Of a stretch of 64,000 bases of DNA, positions 42,867 to 52,731 are shown piece after piece; within the stretch, counting starts at the first letter, position 1, and every line of letters begins with the position of its first letter. Under the pieces are notes generated by a model, which saw only the letters and a list, made by a program, of their open reading frames with translations, had not been told where the DNA came from and did no database searches. The translations under genes and the position numbers were made by a program. This DNA is from Candidatus Lucifugimonas marina (lineage in GTDB: Bacteria; Chloroflexota; Dehalococcoidia; Lucifugimonadales; Lucifugimonadaceae), in NCBI GenBank assembly GCA_029593915.1, contig CP046147.1:2396001-2460000 (forward strand). The letters run 5' to 3'.

Positions 42867-44594
42867 CTGGTAGATCCCAACGCACAGGTCGTCGACGATC
42901 TGGAAGCATTCATCGATATATTTCCGTACGAAATCGCTGAAAATCTGAGAGCACGCGAAGATATTGGCGACCTAGTTGAAGTAGTGCTTGATCTTGGCAG
43001 GAATCCTGAGGCACGGTTCTCGGTCGAAAATGTCTCGCTCGCAGAAATCGAAGTCACCCGACAGCAGATTGCACACGTGGTTGAGCATGTTGGTCATTTC
43101 GGTGACGACAATCGAGCTGGAATCGAACGTACTCTTCACCGTATTTCGGTGATGAGAAATCGAGCTGGCGAACCAGTCGGATTAACGTGTCGAGTTGGGC
43201 GTGCGGTGTACGGATCAGTTCGACTAATCGAGGACCTTATTCGATCAGGCAAGAGCGTTTTGATTCTGGGTCGACCCGGTGTTGGTAAAACCACAATCCT
43301 CCGTGAAACCGCAAGGGTTCTTGCCGATGAAGCTGGCAAACGGGTTGTTGTTGTCGACACATCTAACGAAATCGCCGGCGACGGTGATGTCCCACACCCA
43401 GCGATTGGTCGTGCGCGGCGAATGCAGGTCGCAAACACCAGCCTCCAGCACAAAGTAATGATCGAGGGTGTTGAAAACCATATGCCCGAAGTTATCGTCA
43501 TCGACGAAATGAGCACCGAGCTAGAAGCACTCGCCGCTCGAACCATCGCAGAACGTGGTGTTCAGCTTGTCGCAACTGCGCACGGAAACACACTCGGCAA
43601 CGTCATGTCGAATCCGACGCTTGCCGATCTTGTAGGTGGGCAGCAAACCGTTACGCTCGGTGACATCGAAGCGCGCCGACGTCGCACGCAAAAGACAGTT
43701 CTAGAACGTAAGCATGATCCAACATTCGATATTGTCGTAGAAATTCGCGAACGAAATGCCGTTGCCATTCACCCCGAAGTCGGCACAGCTATCGACCGGA
43801 TGTTGCGCGGTATTTCAATTCCGCAAGAAGCGCGTCGCTTGCAGTCCGATGGCAGGGTTGAAACCGAGGTTGAGGAGATACCCGGTTCCGAATCGGAATT
43901 CGCTCCTGCGCCATTCGATGTAAATGATGTTGGTCGCCGTCGCCGCCCTAGAGACAGGGAACGTGGTCGCGGCCGTGATCGTCAGGATCGAGAACCCCGA
44001 AATCCTTTCAATAACGCACTTAGCAGCATCGGCGGCAGTTCTGATTTCAATCTAGATGGAATTGACGAACCTGCAGAACCGCCGAAGCAAGTTGTGACCA
44101 AAGTCTTCCCATTCGGTATACCTAAGACAGCAATTTCTGAAGTGGTAAACGAAATCAACGCTCCGGTTCAGGTTGTCGACTTCGCCGATTCAGCCGAGAT
44201 TTTCGTGACTACGAAATCACACTACAGTCGCCGGCCAACAGCTGTAAGGCGAGCCGAGCGTGACGGTGTGATAGTGCATGTGCTTCGGCGTGGAACCAAA
44301 GAGCAGATTCGTCAGTTTTTGAAGCGATTTGGGCAGGAAAAAACTCGAGCAGCTAGTGTTGATACCAGCGACTTCGAAGAGCACAACCAGAGCGGCCGAT
44401 CACGAGAAGCGCTGAAAGAAACTGAAGCAGCGATTAGTCGAATCGTCTCAGGCGAGCAACGAGTCGAACTGATGGCACAGCCACCGTATGTTCGCCGATT
44501 GCAACACGGTCTGGCTGCACGAAACAATTTAGGATCGGCAAGCATGGGCAGAGAGCCCTCGCGGCGCGTTGTTATCCGGCGTCGCAAGCGTTAG
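42867..44594 (+). CDS. R3H-domain AAA ATPase (stage III sporulation AA-like, ssDNA-binding)
   Basis: A 575-residue P-loop ATPase of the family found in chloroplasts as Ycf45 and in many bacteria. The N-terminal EVVLDLGRNPEARF element, Walker A ILGRPGVGKTTILRE, VIVIDEMSTELEALAARTI Walker B region, ATAHGNTLGNVMSNPTLADL sensor and R-rich TRRRRTQKTVLERKHD-type tail define it. A long Arg/Asp linker (RRRRPRDRERGRGRDRQDRE) precedes a C-terminal KH/R3H-like segment. The first ATG/GTG/TTG start in frame (GTG 42984) would delete the conserved FIDIFPYEIAENL stretch; CTG 42867, 9 bases after AGGAG, fits best, and a stop lies shortly before it. Confidence 0.85.
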   Translation: MVDPNAQVVDDLEAFIDIFPYEIAENLRAREDIGDLVEVVLDLGRNPEARFSVENVSLAEIEVTRQQIAHVVEHVGHFGDDNRAGIERTLHRISVMRNRAGEPVGLTCRVGRAVYGSVRLIEDLIRSGKSVLILGRPGVGKTTILRETARVLADEAGKRVVVVDTSNEIAGDGDVPHPAIGRARRMQVANTSLQHKVMIEGVENHMPEVIVIDEMSTELEALAARTIAERGVQLVATAHGNTLGNVMSNPTLADLVGGQQTVTLGDIEARRRRTQKTVLERKHDPTFDIVVEIRERNAVAIHPEVGTAIDRMLRGISIPQEARRLQSDGRVETEVEEIPGSESEFAPAPFDVNDVGRRRRPRDRERGRGRDRQDREPRNPFNNALSSIGGSSDFNLDGIDEPAEPPKQVVTKVFPFGIPKTAISEVVNEINAPVQVVDFADSAEIFVTTKSHYSRRPTAVRRAERDGVIVHVLRRGTKEQIRQFLKRFGQEKTRAASVDTSDFEEHNQSGRSREALKETEAAISRIVSGEQRVELMAQPPYVRRLQHGLAARNNLGSASMGREPSRRVVIRRRKR

Positions 44595-44657
44595 AGTTCA
44601 GGCTATTATTTCCGGGCGACACATCGCTCCCACATCTGCAGGAACAAGGAATACGAG

Positions 44658-45422
44658 TTGGCTGGTAAGCAGCAGGAAGAAATGGACTTCGGTGCCGAGG
44701 CCGAGCGCATGCAAAAGCGCACGGTTGAAGGCGGACTTTTAATCACTTTCGAAGGTGGCGAAGGAGTTGGCAAGTCAACACAGGCGGAACGACTATTTCA
44801 CAAGCTTCAGAGCTTTGGCATCGACACGATTCATTGCCAGGAACCTGGCAGCTCTGATTTAGGAAACAACGTCCGCCGTTGGATCAAACGGTCAAACTCA
44901 TCTTCTCCGCTTGCTGAAACTTTGCTTTTTGAGGCAGCCCGAGCGCAACTGATGTTCGAAACAGTTCGCCCTGCCCTCGACCGAGGCAAAGTCGTAGTCC
45001 TAGATCGGTACATTGACTCCACACTGGCTTATCAGGGATACGCCCGTGGTGGCGATCTAAAAACGATTAAGCAGCTCAACGATATTGCCACGGCGGGATT
45101 CAACCCTCATCTGACAGTTCTGTTAGATCTCGATCCAAAACTAAGCTTGGCGAGAGTCTCTAACGAACCAGACTTGTTCAGTGCTCAGGATGGCAAAGCC
45201 GCTACGCGAGTCGATGATGAAGGTCAGCGACGTTTCGAAGAACAGCCGCTGAAGTTCCACCAAAACATACGAAAAGGTTACTTGGAGCTATCCAAGACTG
45301 ATCCTCGCTGGTGTGTGATCAAAGCAGATCAGGCTGGGCACCGAATCGCCGATGCTATCCTCAAACGAGTTCGTCGATTGCTTATCGAGCGAGACATTCC
45401 AGAGTCGCTTTTCAAGCGTTAG
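44658..45422 (+). CDS. tmk: Thymidylate kinase
   Basis: The kinase phosphorylates dTMP to dTDP. The 254-residue protein carries P-loop TFEGGEGVGKSTQAERL, the DR-Y motif VVLDRYIDSTLAYQGYARGGD and the LDLDPKLSLARV core. About 17 N-terminal residues precede the usual start; the ATG at 44709 is an alternative, but TTG 44658 has GGA at 7 bases. A long loop near residues 170-190 precedes the end. It is 63 bases after the R3H ATPase gene, so cotranscription is likely. Convergent metA follows. Confidence 0.95.
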   Translation: MAGKQQEEMDFGAEAERMQKRTVEGGLLITFEGGEGVGKSTQAERLFHKLQSFGIDTIHCQEPGSSDLGNNVRRWIKRSNSSSPLAETLLFEAARAQLMFETVRPALDRGKVVVLDRYIDSTLAYQGYARGGDLKTIKQLNDIATAGFNPHLTVLLDLDPKLSLARVSNEPDLFSAQDGKAATRVDDEGQRRFEEQPLKFHQNIRKGYLELSKTDPRWCVIKADQAGHRIADAILKRVRRLLIERDIPESLFKR

Positions 45423-45435
45423 ATTCGTTCACGGC

Positions 45436-45502
45436 TCGGCCTGTCGTCCTTCGAGAGCCTCAGGATGACATTGATAGAATTGCTGCTGTGTTGGCAGGCC
45501 GA
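45436..45502. repeat. Inverted repeat with REP-like core between tmk and metA
   Basis: TCGGCCTG (45436-45443) pairs with CAGGCCGA (45495-45502) and encloses CCTTCGAGAGCCTCAGGATGA, the same core as the motif at 33478. It fills the 82-base gap between the convergent genes tmk and metA, so it may serve as a bidirectional transcript end. Confidence 0.5.
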
Positions 45503-45504
45503 AC

Positions 45505-46404
45505 CTATTCAGCGGACCCGAGGCTGATCTGGGTGTAGCAGTACCGTAGCCATTGATGGAAGAACGTGTTCCTGTGCATCCGCCATCGATTAACCGGGTT
45601 TGCAGGATCGAAGTTTTGTACCGGCAACACCGATTCGTCGTCGGCATCACGTAGTACTTCGTACGCCAGCCTTCCGGAGCTGTACTCTGGGTGCCCTTGA
45701 TGCATCAACACCTTTTGATCTTTAGTCTCAAAGATGGTGTAGCCCGATTCCGGACCATGTGCCAGAAGATTAATATCGCCTCGATCACGAGCAATTAGAA
45801 GTTCATCATCATCCATTCCGGCCATACGACTTTGTGGCGAGAGAAATGCGTCGTCCATCGCGCCCATGATGAAGTGCTCGGTGTCGAGGTTATTCAGTTC
45901 ATATACACCGAACAGCTTCTGATCGAAATCGACCTTGCTGATCCCTTCCAGATAGGCGAGTGCGAACGCACCCCAGCAGATACCTAGCGTGTTTGGTGTG
46001 TTCTCACGGGCATGCTTCGCTATTTCCGTGAACTCGTTCCAGTATGCGACGTCTTCGAACCTAAGATGCTCAACCGGAGCGCCAGTGATGATTAGTCCGT
46101 CGAGCGGAGTGTCTTTGGTCGCCTCTGCGTAGCTGACGTAGTTATCATCAAGATGACCCGGCTCCCAAGTTTTGTACTGGTGCGACTCCAATCGAATCCA
46201 AACTGGTTCGATCTGCAAAACAGATAGTCCCAGCGGGAGCAGCAGGTTGAACTCATACTTCTCACCGAGCGGCATGATGTTCATGATCCCGATGCGAAGA
46301 GGTCGAATATCTTGCTTCTCAGCCTGAGGAACCGGAACCCACTTCACGCGGTTCTGTTCAATCTCTGGGAGAGCGTGATAGTTCGTTGGAAGAATTAAAG
46401 TCAT
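45505..46404 (-). CDS. metA: Homoserine O-acyltransferase, probably acetyl-CoA specific
   Basis: The first committed step of methionine synthesis, class I glutaminase-like fold. The 299-residue protein shows RIGIMNIMPLGEKYEFNLL, GLIITGAPVEHLRFEDVAYW, the nucleophile in LGICWGAFALAYLEG (Cys143) and the His-x-Glu pair in HQGHPEYSSGRL. In the residue after TGAPV, Escherichia coli MetA has Gly and uses succinyl-CoA, whereas Glu is linked with acetyl-CoA; Glu is present here. That fits the O-acetylhomoserine-type enzyme encoded next door (metY). Confidence 0.93.
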   Translation of the reverse strand: MTLILPTNYHALPEIEQNRVKWVPVPQAEKQDIRPLRIGIMNIMPLGEKYEFNLLLPLGLSVLQIEPVWIRLESHQYKTWEPGHLDDNYVSYAEATKDTPLDGLIITGAPVEHLRFEDVAYWNEFTEIAKHARENTPNTLGICWGAFALAYLEGISKVDFDQKLFGVYELNNLDTEHFIMGAMDDAFLSPQSRMAGMDDDELLIARDRGDINLLAHGPESGYTIFETKDQKVLMHQGHPEYSSGRLAYEVLRDADDESVLPVQNFDPANPVNRWRMHRNTFFHQWLRYCYTQISLGSAE

Positions 46405-46475
46405 AGAAGTAACCGCCGATCCCGAACGCTTTTACACGTTCGCGATCGGCGCAAATTTTTGCTATCTAGTTAGCT

Positions 46476-47813
<1,338 letters not shown>

Positions 47814-47972
47814 TCAGCGAAATAGTTAATAACCAGAATTCGTTCAACCAAACACATAGTCACCGCCGGACCAGCAAGCATAGTGTGAAAATATTTGGTC
47901 GATTTTCGTTAGAACTTCAGCGTGGTTCATTCTGGCGAAACCGCATCATACGATACTGATCATGAAAACGAT

Positions 47973-47994
47973 GTGACGTTTTCAAAATGGTGTC
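47973..47994. promoter_or_regulatory. Operator-like palindrome upstream of metY
   Basis: TGAAAACG-atgtga-CGTTTTCA is a perfect 8-bp-arm palindrome in the 256-base gap between metY and the serine hydrolase gene, about 180 bases before the metY start. It may be a regulator site. No other clear signal was seen in this gap. Confidence 0.35.
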
Positions 47995-48051
47995 CTCGTT
48001 ATGCGGGAATAGTTAGACGCAGTTTATAGAAAAACGATGCATCAACCCGCT

Positions 48052-49248
48052 TTATTCGAGCGAATCGACGGCTTCGTAAACTACTGCCAGCACCTGTTTT
48101 AATCGTCGATCATGCTTTGGTTCACCTGGCATTCCGTTGAACACCAGTGAAACCGCAAGTCCTCTTTCGGGGTCTGCAAAACCCGTCGACGATTCTTTAC
48201 CGCCATGGCCGAACGTCACGGCCGACGCTGGAGTACCGTATCCGTAAGGAACAGCCGGGCTGTGTCGCTGGCTATCGATAAAGAATCCCAAGCCACGATC
48301 CATAACGACACCGAACGTTTCGTCCAATAAACCTTCGTGTTGACGGGTTATCAAAGTAGTTAGCGTGCCCTCAGCAATAATTTGCTCGCCGGTCAGCGCC
48401 ACACCGTCATTCAGCAACATCGAGTAGAACTTCACCATATCTTGTGCAGGACCGTGGAAGCTGCTCCCTGGGCGAACAAACCGCCCCAGCCGTTCAGGCG
48501 TGTATGCAGCGCTGACAGTCATCGGTTGACGACGAGAATCGTGCATAACTCCGAGTCGCTCACCCAACGTTTCAGCCGTATTTGGATCGACATTTGAAAA
48601 AGTGCTGTTCATCCCAATTGGATTGAGGATGAAATCTTGCACGAACGATTCATATGAACTTCCGCTCGCTCGTTCGATAATCTCGCCCAGAACGTGCCAT
48701 CCAGCAGTCGGTATGTAAGCCGAGCGCTCACCAGATACCCATCCTTCGATGGTTGCTGAACCACTCAGACGAGAAATCACCTCTTGCCGATTGTTCCCTC
48801 CATCGGCAAGGGCATCGTCTGCCAATCCGGAAGTGTGATTCATGAGGTGCTTGATTTGAATCGACGATTTGCCGTTAGCCGCGAATTCTGGAATGTGAGT
48901 AGCGACCGGATCGTCGAAATTCAGACGACCTGAATCCGCCAACACCCCAAGTGCAACAGCAGTAATCGGCTTTGCCGATGAAAATAATGGCATCACCGAG
49001 TTGTTCGTCAGTGCGACACCCGAATCTACAACTCGCTCACCAACGGCAAAATCTGCCACCAGTTCGCCGTCAATGGCCACACTCAATTGGGCGCCGGGGT
49101 GAAGTCCATCCTGAATCTGCTGTTCAAGTAGGTCCTTAACCGGTTCGAATGCGGCAGTAAAAACGGGGTCGGAAATTTGGTCTGAATTGATCACGTCATC
49201 ATGGTATTGACCCAACCCAGTCGTAGTCCAACCCAAACACCGGTTCAT
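48052..49248 (-). CDS. Beta-lactamase family serine hydrolase (class C/esterase-like)
   Basis: A 398-residue penicillin-binding-protein-fold hydrolase. The nucleophile motif S-x-x-K is SSAK at about residues 90-93 in PLFSSAKPITAVALG; a Tyr in AYIPTAGWHVLGE replaces the usual Y-x-N Asn pattern; the third motif is FGHGGKESSTGF. Such proteins act as esterases or peptidases as often as beta-lactamases. No signal peptide is evident, and the true start may be internal to the first 20 residues. Confidence 0.85.
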   Translation of the reverse strand: MNRCLGWTTTGLGQYHDDVINSDQISDPVFTAAFEPVKDLLEQQIQDGLHPGAQLSVAIDGELVADFAVGERVVDSGVALTNNSVMPLFSSAKPITAVALGVLADSGRLNFDDPVATHIPEFAANGKSSIQIKHLMNHTSGLADDALADGGNNRQEVISRLSGSATIEGWVSGERSAYIPTAGWHVLGEIIERASGSSYESFVQDFILNPIGMNSTFSNVDPNTAETLGERLGVMHDSRRQPMTVSAAYTPERLGRFVRPGSSFHGPAQDMVKFYSMLLNDGVALTGEQIIAEGTLTTLITRQHEGLLDETFGVVMDRGLGFFIDSQRHSPAVPYGYGTPASAVTFGHGGKESSTGFADPERGLAVSLVFNGMPGEPKHDRRLKQVLAVVYEAVDSLE

Positions 49249-49370
49249 TCAACAGACCTCGTTGTGTCACCAAGCCGCATCATCTCTACCAATCTCGACT
49301 TTCACAGAGCTTCACATGCGAGTATTCTCGTTCTGCCAAATATCCAATAATTTAGTGCGGAGCAATACGG

Positions 49371-50141
49371 GTGAACAAGAACACACTGAAGCAGAAGCTG
49401 AACGACGGTAAAGCCACAGTAGGACCATTTGTTGGTTTGCCATCACCCGGTATGACCGAAACGATGGGCTGGATGGGATTCGATTTCGTGGTTATCGACT
49501 GCGAACACGGGCCTATGGACTTCGAAACAGCCGAGCACATGATTCGTGCTGCAGAACTTTCTGGCACAACCGCTATTTTGCGAATTGGTTTGAACGAACA
49601 GCAGCACATTCAGCGATACATGGATGCAGGTGCTGCCGGAGTAATGATTCCGCTTATCAACAACGGTGCAGACGGAAAGGCAGTCGTCGACGCTGTGAAG
49701 TACCCACCCATGGGCAAGCGAGGAGCCTTCGCGGGTCGAAACGCACGCTTTGGTCTTCAGGACATGGCCGAATACATCAAGGAATCGAACGAAGAAACCT
49801 TCGTGTCTCTCCAGATCGAAACTCCTGAAGGCATCGAAAACGCAGACGAGATCATCGCAACAGAAAATGCCGATGCGATCTTCTTAGGACCTGGCGACCT
49901 TTCCGTGAACTTTGGAATTCCAGGGCAGACTATGAGCGACCAGGTGGTAGATTCGATTCAGGACCTACACGAACGAATCACTGCCACAGGTAAGCACACC
50001 GGTACTCTCGGCGTTACCGTCGAACAGACGTTGTTCTGGCACGAACGTGGCATCAAATGGCTCGTTAGCTCTGCTCCTAAATTCATGCAGGCTGGAGCCG
50101 CCGACTACCTTGCTGGCGTCAAAGGCCCGTTGGGTCTCTAG
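49371..50141 (+). CDS. HpcH/HpaI family class II aldolase
   Basis: A 256-residue TIM-barrel divalent-metal aldolase of the HpcH/HpaI group, cleaving 4-hydroxy-2-oxoacids to pyruvate and an aldehyde. It has NDGKATVGPFVGLPSPGMTE, DFVVIDCEHGPMDFE, AGAAGVMIPLINNGADGKAVVDAVKYPPMGKRG, an arginine-rich end of this loop (GRNARFG), QIETPEGIENADEII and DAIFLGPGDLSVNFG. GTG 49371 has GGAG 8 bases upstream. Seven bases separate it from the next gene. Confidence 0.92.
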   Translation: MNKNTLKQKLNDGKATVGPFVGLPSPGMTETMGWMGFDFVVIDCEHGPMDFETAEHMIRAAELSGTTAILRIGLNEQQHIQRYMDAGAAGVMIPLINNGADGKAVVDAVKYPPMGKRGAFAGRNARFGLQDMAEYIKESNEETFVSLQIETPEGIENADEIIATENADAIFLGPGDLSVNFGIPGQTMSDQVVDSIQDLHERITATGKHTGTLGVTVEQTLFWHERGIKWLVSSAPKFMQAGAADYLAGVKGPLGL

Positions 50142-50148
50142 GACTTCC

Positions 50149-50904
50149 ATGTCGCATCCACGTTTCACACCGCATCAGGCCGTTGGCAATCGCTTAAAAG
50201 CCCGTGGTGAATCGTTCGACGATATGCGCGTCGGCAAGAAGGTTCTACTCACTTGGACAGAGAAGTGGGCAGAAGACCTTGCCGATGCGCTAGGAGCCAC
50301 CCCAGCTCCTCGCACGATGTTTATCGACACGTTCTGGCTCCGCACGGTCGACAACGACGAGGGTGGCATTACAGTGGCGTTCGCGCCAATTGGAGCGCCC
50401 GGCACGATCATGCTGATGGAAGACCTGATCGCTTGCGGGGCTGAAAGCTTCGTAGGTGTTGGAGCGTCGGGCGGGTTGGATCCAAATCACCCTGTCGGAG
50501 ACATACTAATTCCGAATGTTGTAAAAATTCTGAATGAAGGGACTTCGGCGCACTATCCCGACAACGGCGACCCGACTGCTGATCCCACCATGCTCACTGA
50601 GCTTTCGAGCTTGATCGAAAAACATGGTGGTCGTACGGCGAACGGTGACTGGTGGACGACTGACGGTTTCTATCGCGAGATGACTGACGATATTGCGAAG
50701 CATATGGATAACGGCATTCTCGGAATCGATATGGAAACTTCGGCGATGTACAGGGTCGCTGAGCACCGTGGCGTTTCAGCATGCAACATTCTAGTAGTTA
50801 GTGACGAGTTGTGGACCGACTGGAACTACGGAATCGACTTTTCCGAGTTCAAAACCGGCGTAAATGCCATGCACCAAGCAGCGCTGGAGTGGGCAGGCAG
50901 CTAA
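50149..50904 (+). CDS. Nucleoside phosphorylase family protein
   Basis: A 251-residue PNP/UDP-family nucleoside phosphorylase. It shows GAPGTIMLMEDLIACGAESFVGVGASGGLDP and VGDILIPNVVKILNEGTSAHY for phosphate and ribose, and the closing GILGIDMETSAMYRVAEHRGV with the ribose-binding M-E-x-S/T motif. Uridine or purine nucleosides are likely substrates. ATG 50149 has AGGA 5 bases upstream and follows the aldolase by 7 bases, so it is probably its operon partner; deoxyribose or ribose breakdown could link them, but this is inference. Confidence 0.88.
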   Translation: MSHPRFTPHQAVGNRLKARGESFDDMRVGKKVLLTWTEKWAEDLADALGATPAPRTMFIDTFWLRTVDNDEGGITVAFAPIGAPGTIMLMEDLIACGAESFVGVGASGGLDPNHPVGDILIPNVVKILNEGTSAHYPDNGDPTADPTMLTELSSLIEKHGGRTANGDWWTTDGFYREMTDDIAKHMDNGILGIDMETSAMYRVAEHRGVSACNILVVSDELWTDWNYGIDFSEFKTGVNAMHQAALEWAGS

Positions 50905-51311
50905 ACGTCGTCACCCAAAATCTTTTGGCGAACCGTCTCAAGCACTTCACTAGCGATTTCGATCGAATGACCTGAGTCATTTGCATCGTAGATCTGTGCA
51001 GGAACCGCCCCGCCAACAGCATCGGGATTTCGTGCACCTAGTGCGTGTTTATCGAGCAACGCACCGACCGATTTCACAAAATCGAACGACGGATCGAACG
51101 CCATTGCATCCTCGCACAGGTCGGATAGATGCCCTCCCCAGACCATCTCGGCGCCCTTCTTATACAAGAAGCCTTTCACTGCTTTTACGGCAGTCTCGTG
51201 CGCCAGAAAGCACGCCAGTGCGTGGCGTTCTTGTTCGGCATTGGCCCGCGCAGCTTCCAGATCGGCGTCGGCCTGTGCCAGCCAACTTGCTGATGAATCT
51301 CGACTAGCCAT
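50901..51311 (-). CDS. HEPN domain protein
   Basis: A 136-residue all-helical HEPN protein of the kind paired with minimal nucleotidyltransferases. Typical are SWLAQADADLEAARANAEQERHALACFLAHETAVKAVKGFLYKKG and GHLSDLCEDA. The RNase motif R-x4-6-H of HEPN toxins is not evident in the usual place, so it may not be a ribonuclease. It lies 5 bases after its MNT partner. Its end overlaps the convergent phosphorylase by four bases. Confidence 0.82.
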   Translation of the reverse strand: MASRDSSASWLAQADADLEAARANAEQERHALACFLAHETAVKAVKGFLYKKGAEMVWGGHLSDLCEDAMAFDPSFDFVKSVGALLDKHALGARNPDAVGGAVPAQIYDANDSGHSIEIASEVLETVRQKILGDDV

Positions 51312-51316
51312 ATCGT

Positions 51317-51655
51317 CTATCCGTAGACCCTTTCGCCATTGTTTGCAGCATCGTGCAGCACTGGATCACGGCTTGGTGGATTTTCAAACTCGTCCCGCGT
51401 GTATACGTAGAAATTGATCCCGATTCGTGGTCGTAAATGAGTCGTCCAAAAATCGGCGCGCCGGTGAGTAGGTTCGTCAGTTTCCTGAACAACAACGAGA
51501 TCCAATGCCGTTCCGGGTCCGACTTCGCCACGTGCGAACGGACCTATCAAGAACATCGATTCCATGCCGAGCTGTGGCATTTCGTCGATGAGTCGTTGAA
51601 GTTCGGCATCGAGCATCTGTCGACGTTGCGGGCCGAAGCCGTACATCATCGGCAA
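51317..51655 (-). CDS. MNT-type minimal nucleotidyltransferase domain protein, degenerate active site
   Basis: A 112-residue nucleotidyltransferase-fold protein, partner of the HEPN gene. The motif expected as G-S-x10-D-x-D reads GPFARGEVGPGTALDL: Ser is Pro and the first Asp is Ala, so nucleotidyl transfer is doubtful. Otherwise RRADFWTTHLRPRIGINFYVYTRDEFE follows the family. Pairs of this kind include MntA-HepT toxin-antitoxin modules, where MNT AMPylates HEPN; this copy may have lost that function. Confidence 0.75.
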   Translation of the reverse strand: MPMMYGFGPQRRQMLDAELQRLIDEMPQLGMESMFLIGPFARGEVGPGTALDLVVVQETDEPTHRRADFWTTHLRPRIGINFYVYTRDEFENPPSRDPVLHDAANNGERVYG

Positions 51656-51716
51656 GACGTTATCCTCATTCGCGAAGCTCTACCAGCAAAAGCAATATCC
51701 AAAAAGTGAAAAACCA

Positions 51717-52715
51717 TCAAACGGTGTAGAGGGTTGGCGCTTTTGGACGTGGGTAGATTTCGTCTTCGCTCAGTTCGTACGCCTCTTTTTTGTACACCTG
51801 AATTCGGTGACAGCCGAAATCTGGGATGTACATCAGATAGCCGTAAACTCGAACTGACATTGGTCCACGAAGCCGCTTGACTTCGACATGGTCGATGTCT
51901 TCTCGTGACCTAAGAACTTTAGGGTTCGCCGTGATGTAAATCCGACCACTCTTCGACAGACCAGCGTCGCCAACAAACACGTCAACGAACTCACCAGCGC
52001 TGTTGTACAGCTGCACACGATGATTTCCACGGTCGGCGACATAAATATCGCTGTGCTGATCGACAGTCACACCTGCGGGTCGATTCAACTCGCCATTGTC
52101 CGAACCACTGGTTCCGAACTGCAGTAGGAACTCTCCATCGGCGGAGAATTTCTGCACACGATCATTCCGCCAGTCGCCGATGACAATCGCACCATCGTTT
52201 GGATCAATTCCAACGCCCCACGGCATGTTGAACTGACCTTCGCCGTCTCCAAACGAGCCAAACGACGAGATGAACTTTCCATCGGCGGTGAACTTTTGAA
52301 CACGGTGATTCATGGTGTCGACCACCAGTAAATCGCCATTGGCATCGAACGAAATTCCAGAAGGTCGATTCAGCTCGCCATCACCCGAACCGTGCGTGCC
52401 CCACGAGTTAAGTTTCTCGCCGTCTTTCGACCAAAAGCTAATCGTGTGATTGCCTTCGTCGGAAACTACAAGCGAATCGTCGGGACCAGCGATCATCTGC
52501 ACAGGCCATACGAAGCCGCTTCCGATGTCACCTAAATCTTCGTCATCCCAATTGGTTCGACGAATCTGACCGCCTTCACCATCAGTTCGATTTAGCGTGT
52601 AGATATCGCGCTCGCTACCTACGACTAAATCGGTTGGATAGGTAGTAACTCGTCGCATTCCGAGTGTGGCGTGGAACGGGTAAGCCGCTCTGAGCAAGGC
52701 ATGTGGTTTAGTCAA
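51717..52715 (-). CDS. NHL-repeat beta-propeller protein
   Basis: A 332-residue protein made of about six NHL repeats, such as FVWPVQMIAGPDDSLVVSDE, NRPSGISFDANGDLLVVDT, NMPWGVGIDPNDGAIVIGDW and NRPAGVTVDQHSDIYVADRG, each ending in N-H/R-x-V-Q-x-F. Such propellers bind proteins, RNA or ligands, and some act as lyases; no catalytic signature is seen. There is no signal peptide. TTG 52715 has GGAG 7 bases upstream and fits the 16-base gap after the DUF1501 gene. Confidence 0.82.
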   Translation of the reverse strand: MTKPHALLRAAYPFHATLGMRRVTTYPTDLVVGSERDIYTLNRTDGEGGQIRRTNWDDEDLGDIGSGFVWPVQMIAGPDDSLVVSDEGNHTISFWSKDGEKLNSWGTHGSGDGELNRPSGISFDANGDLLVVDTMNHRVQKFTADGKFISSFGSFGDGEGQFNMPWGVGIDPNDGAIVIGDWRNDRVQKFSADGEFLLQFGTSGSDNGELNRPAGVTVDQHSDIYVADRGNHRVQLYNSAGEFVDVFVGDAGLSKSGRIYITANPKVLRSREDIDHVEVKRLRGPMSVRVYGYLMYIPDFGCHRIQVYKKEAYELSEDEIYPRPKAPTLYTV

Positions 52716-52731
52716 TTTGTTGCTCCCTGAA

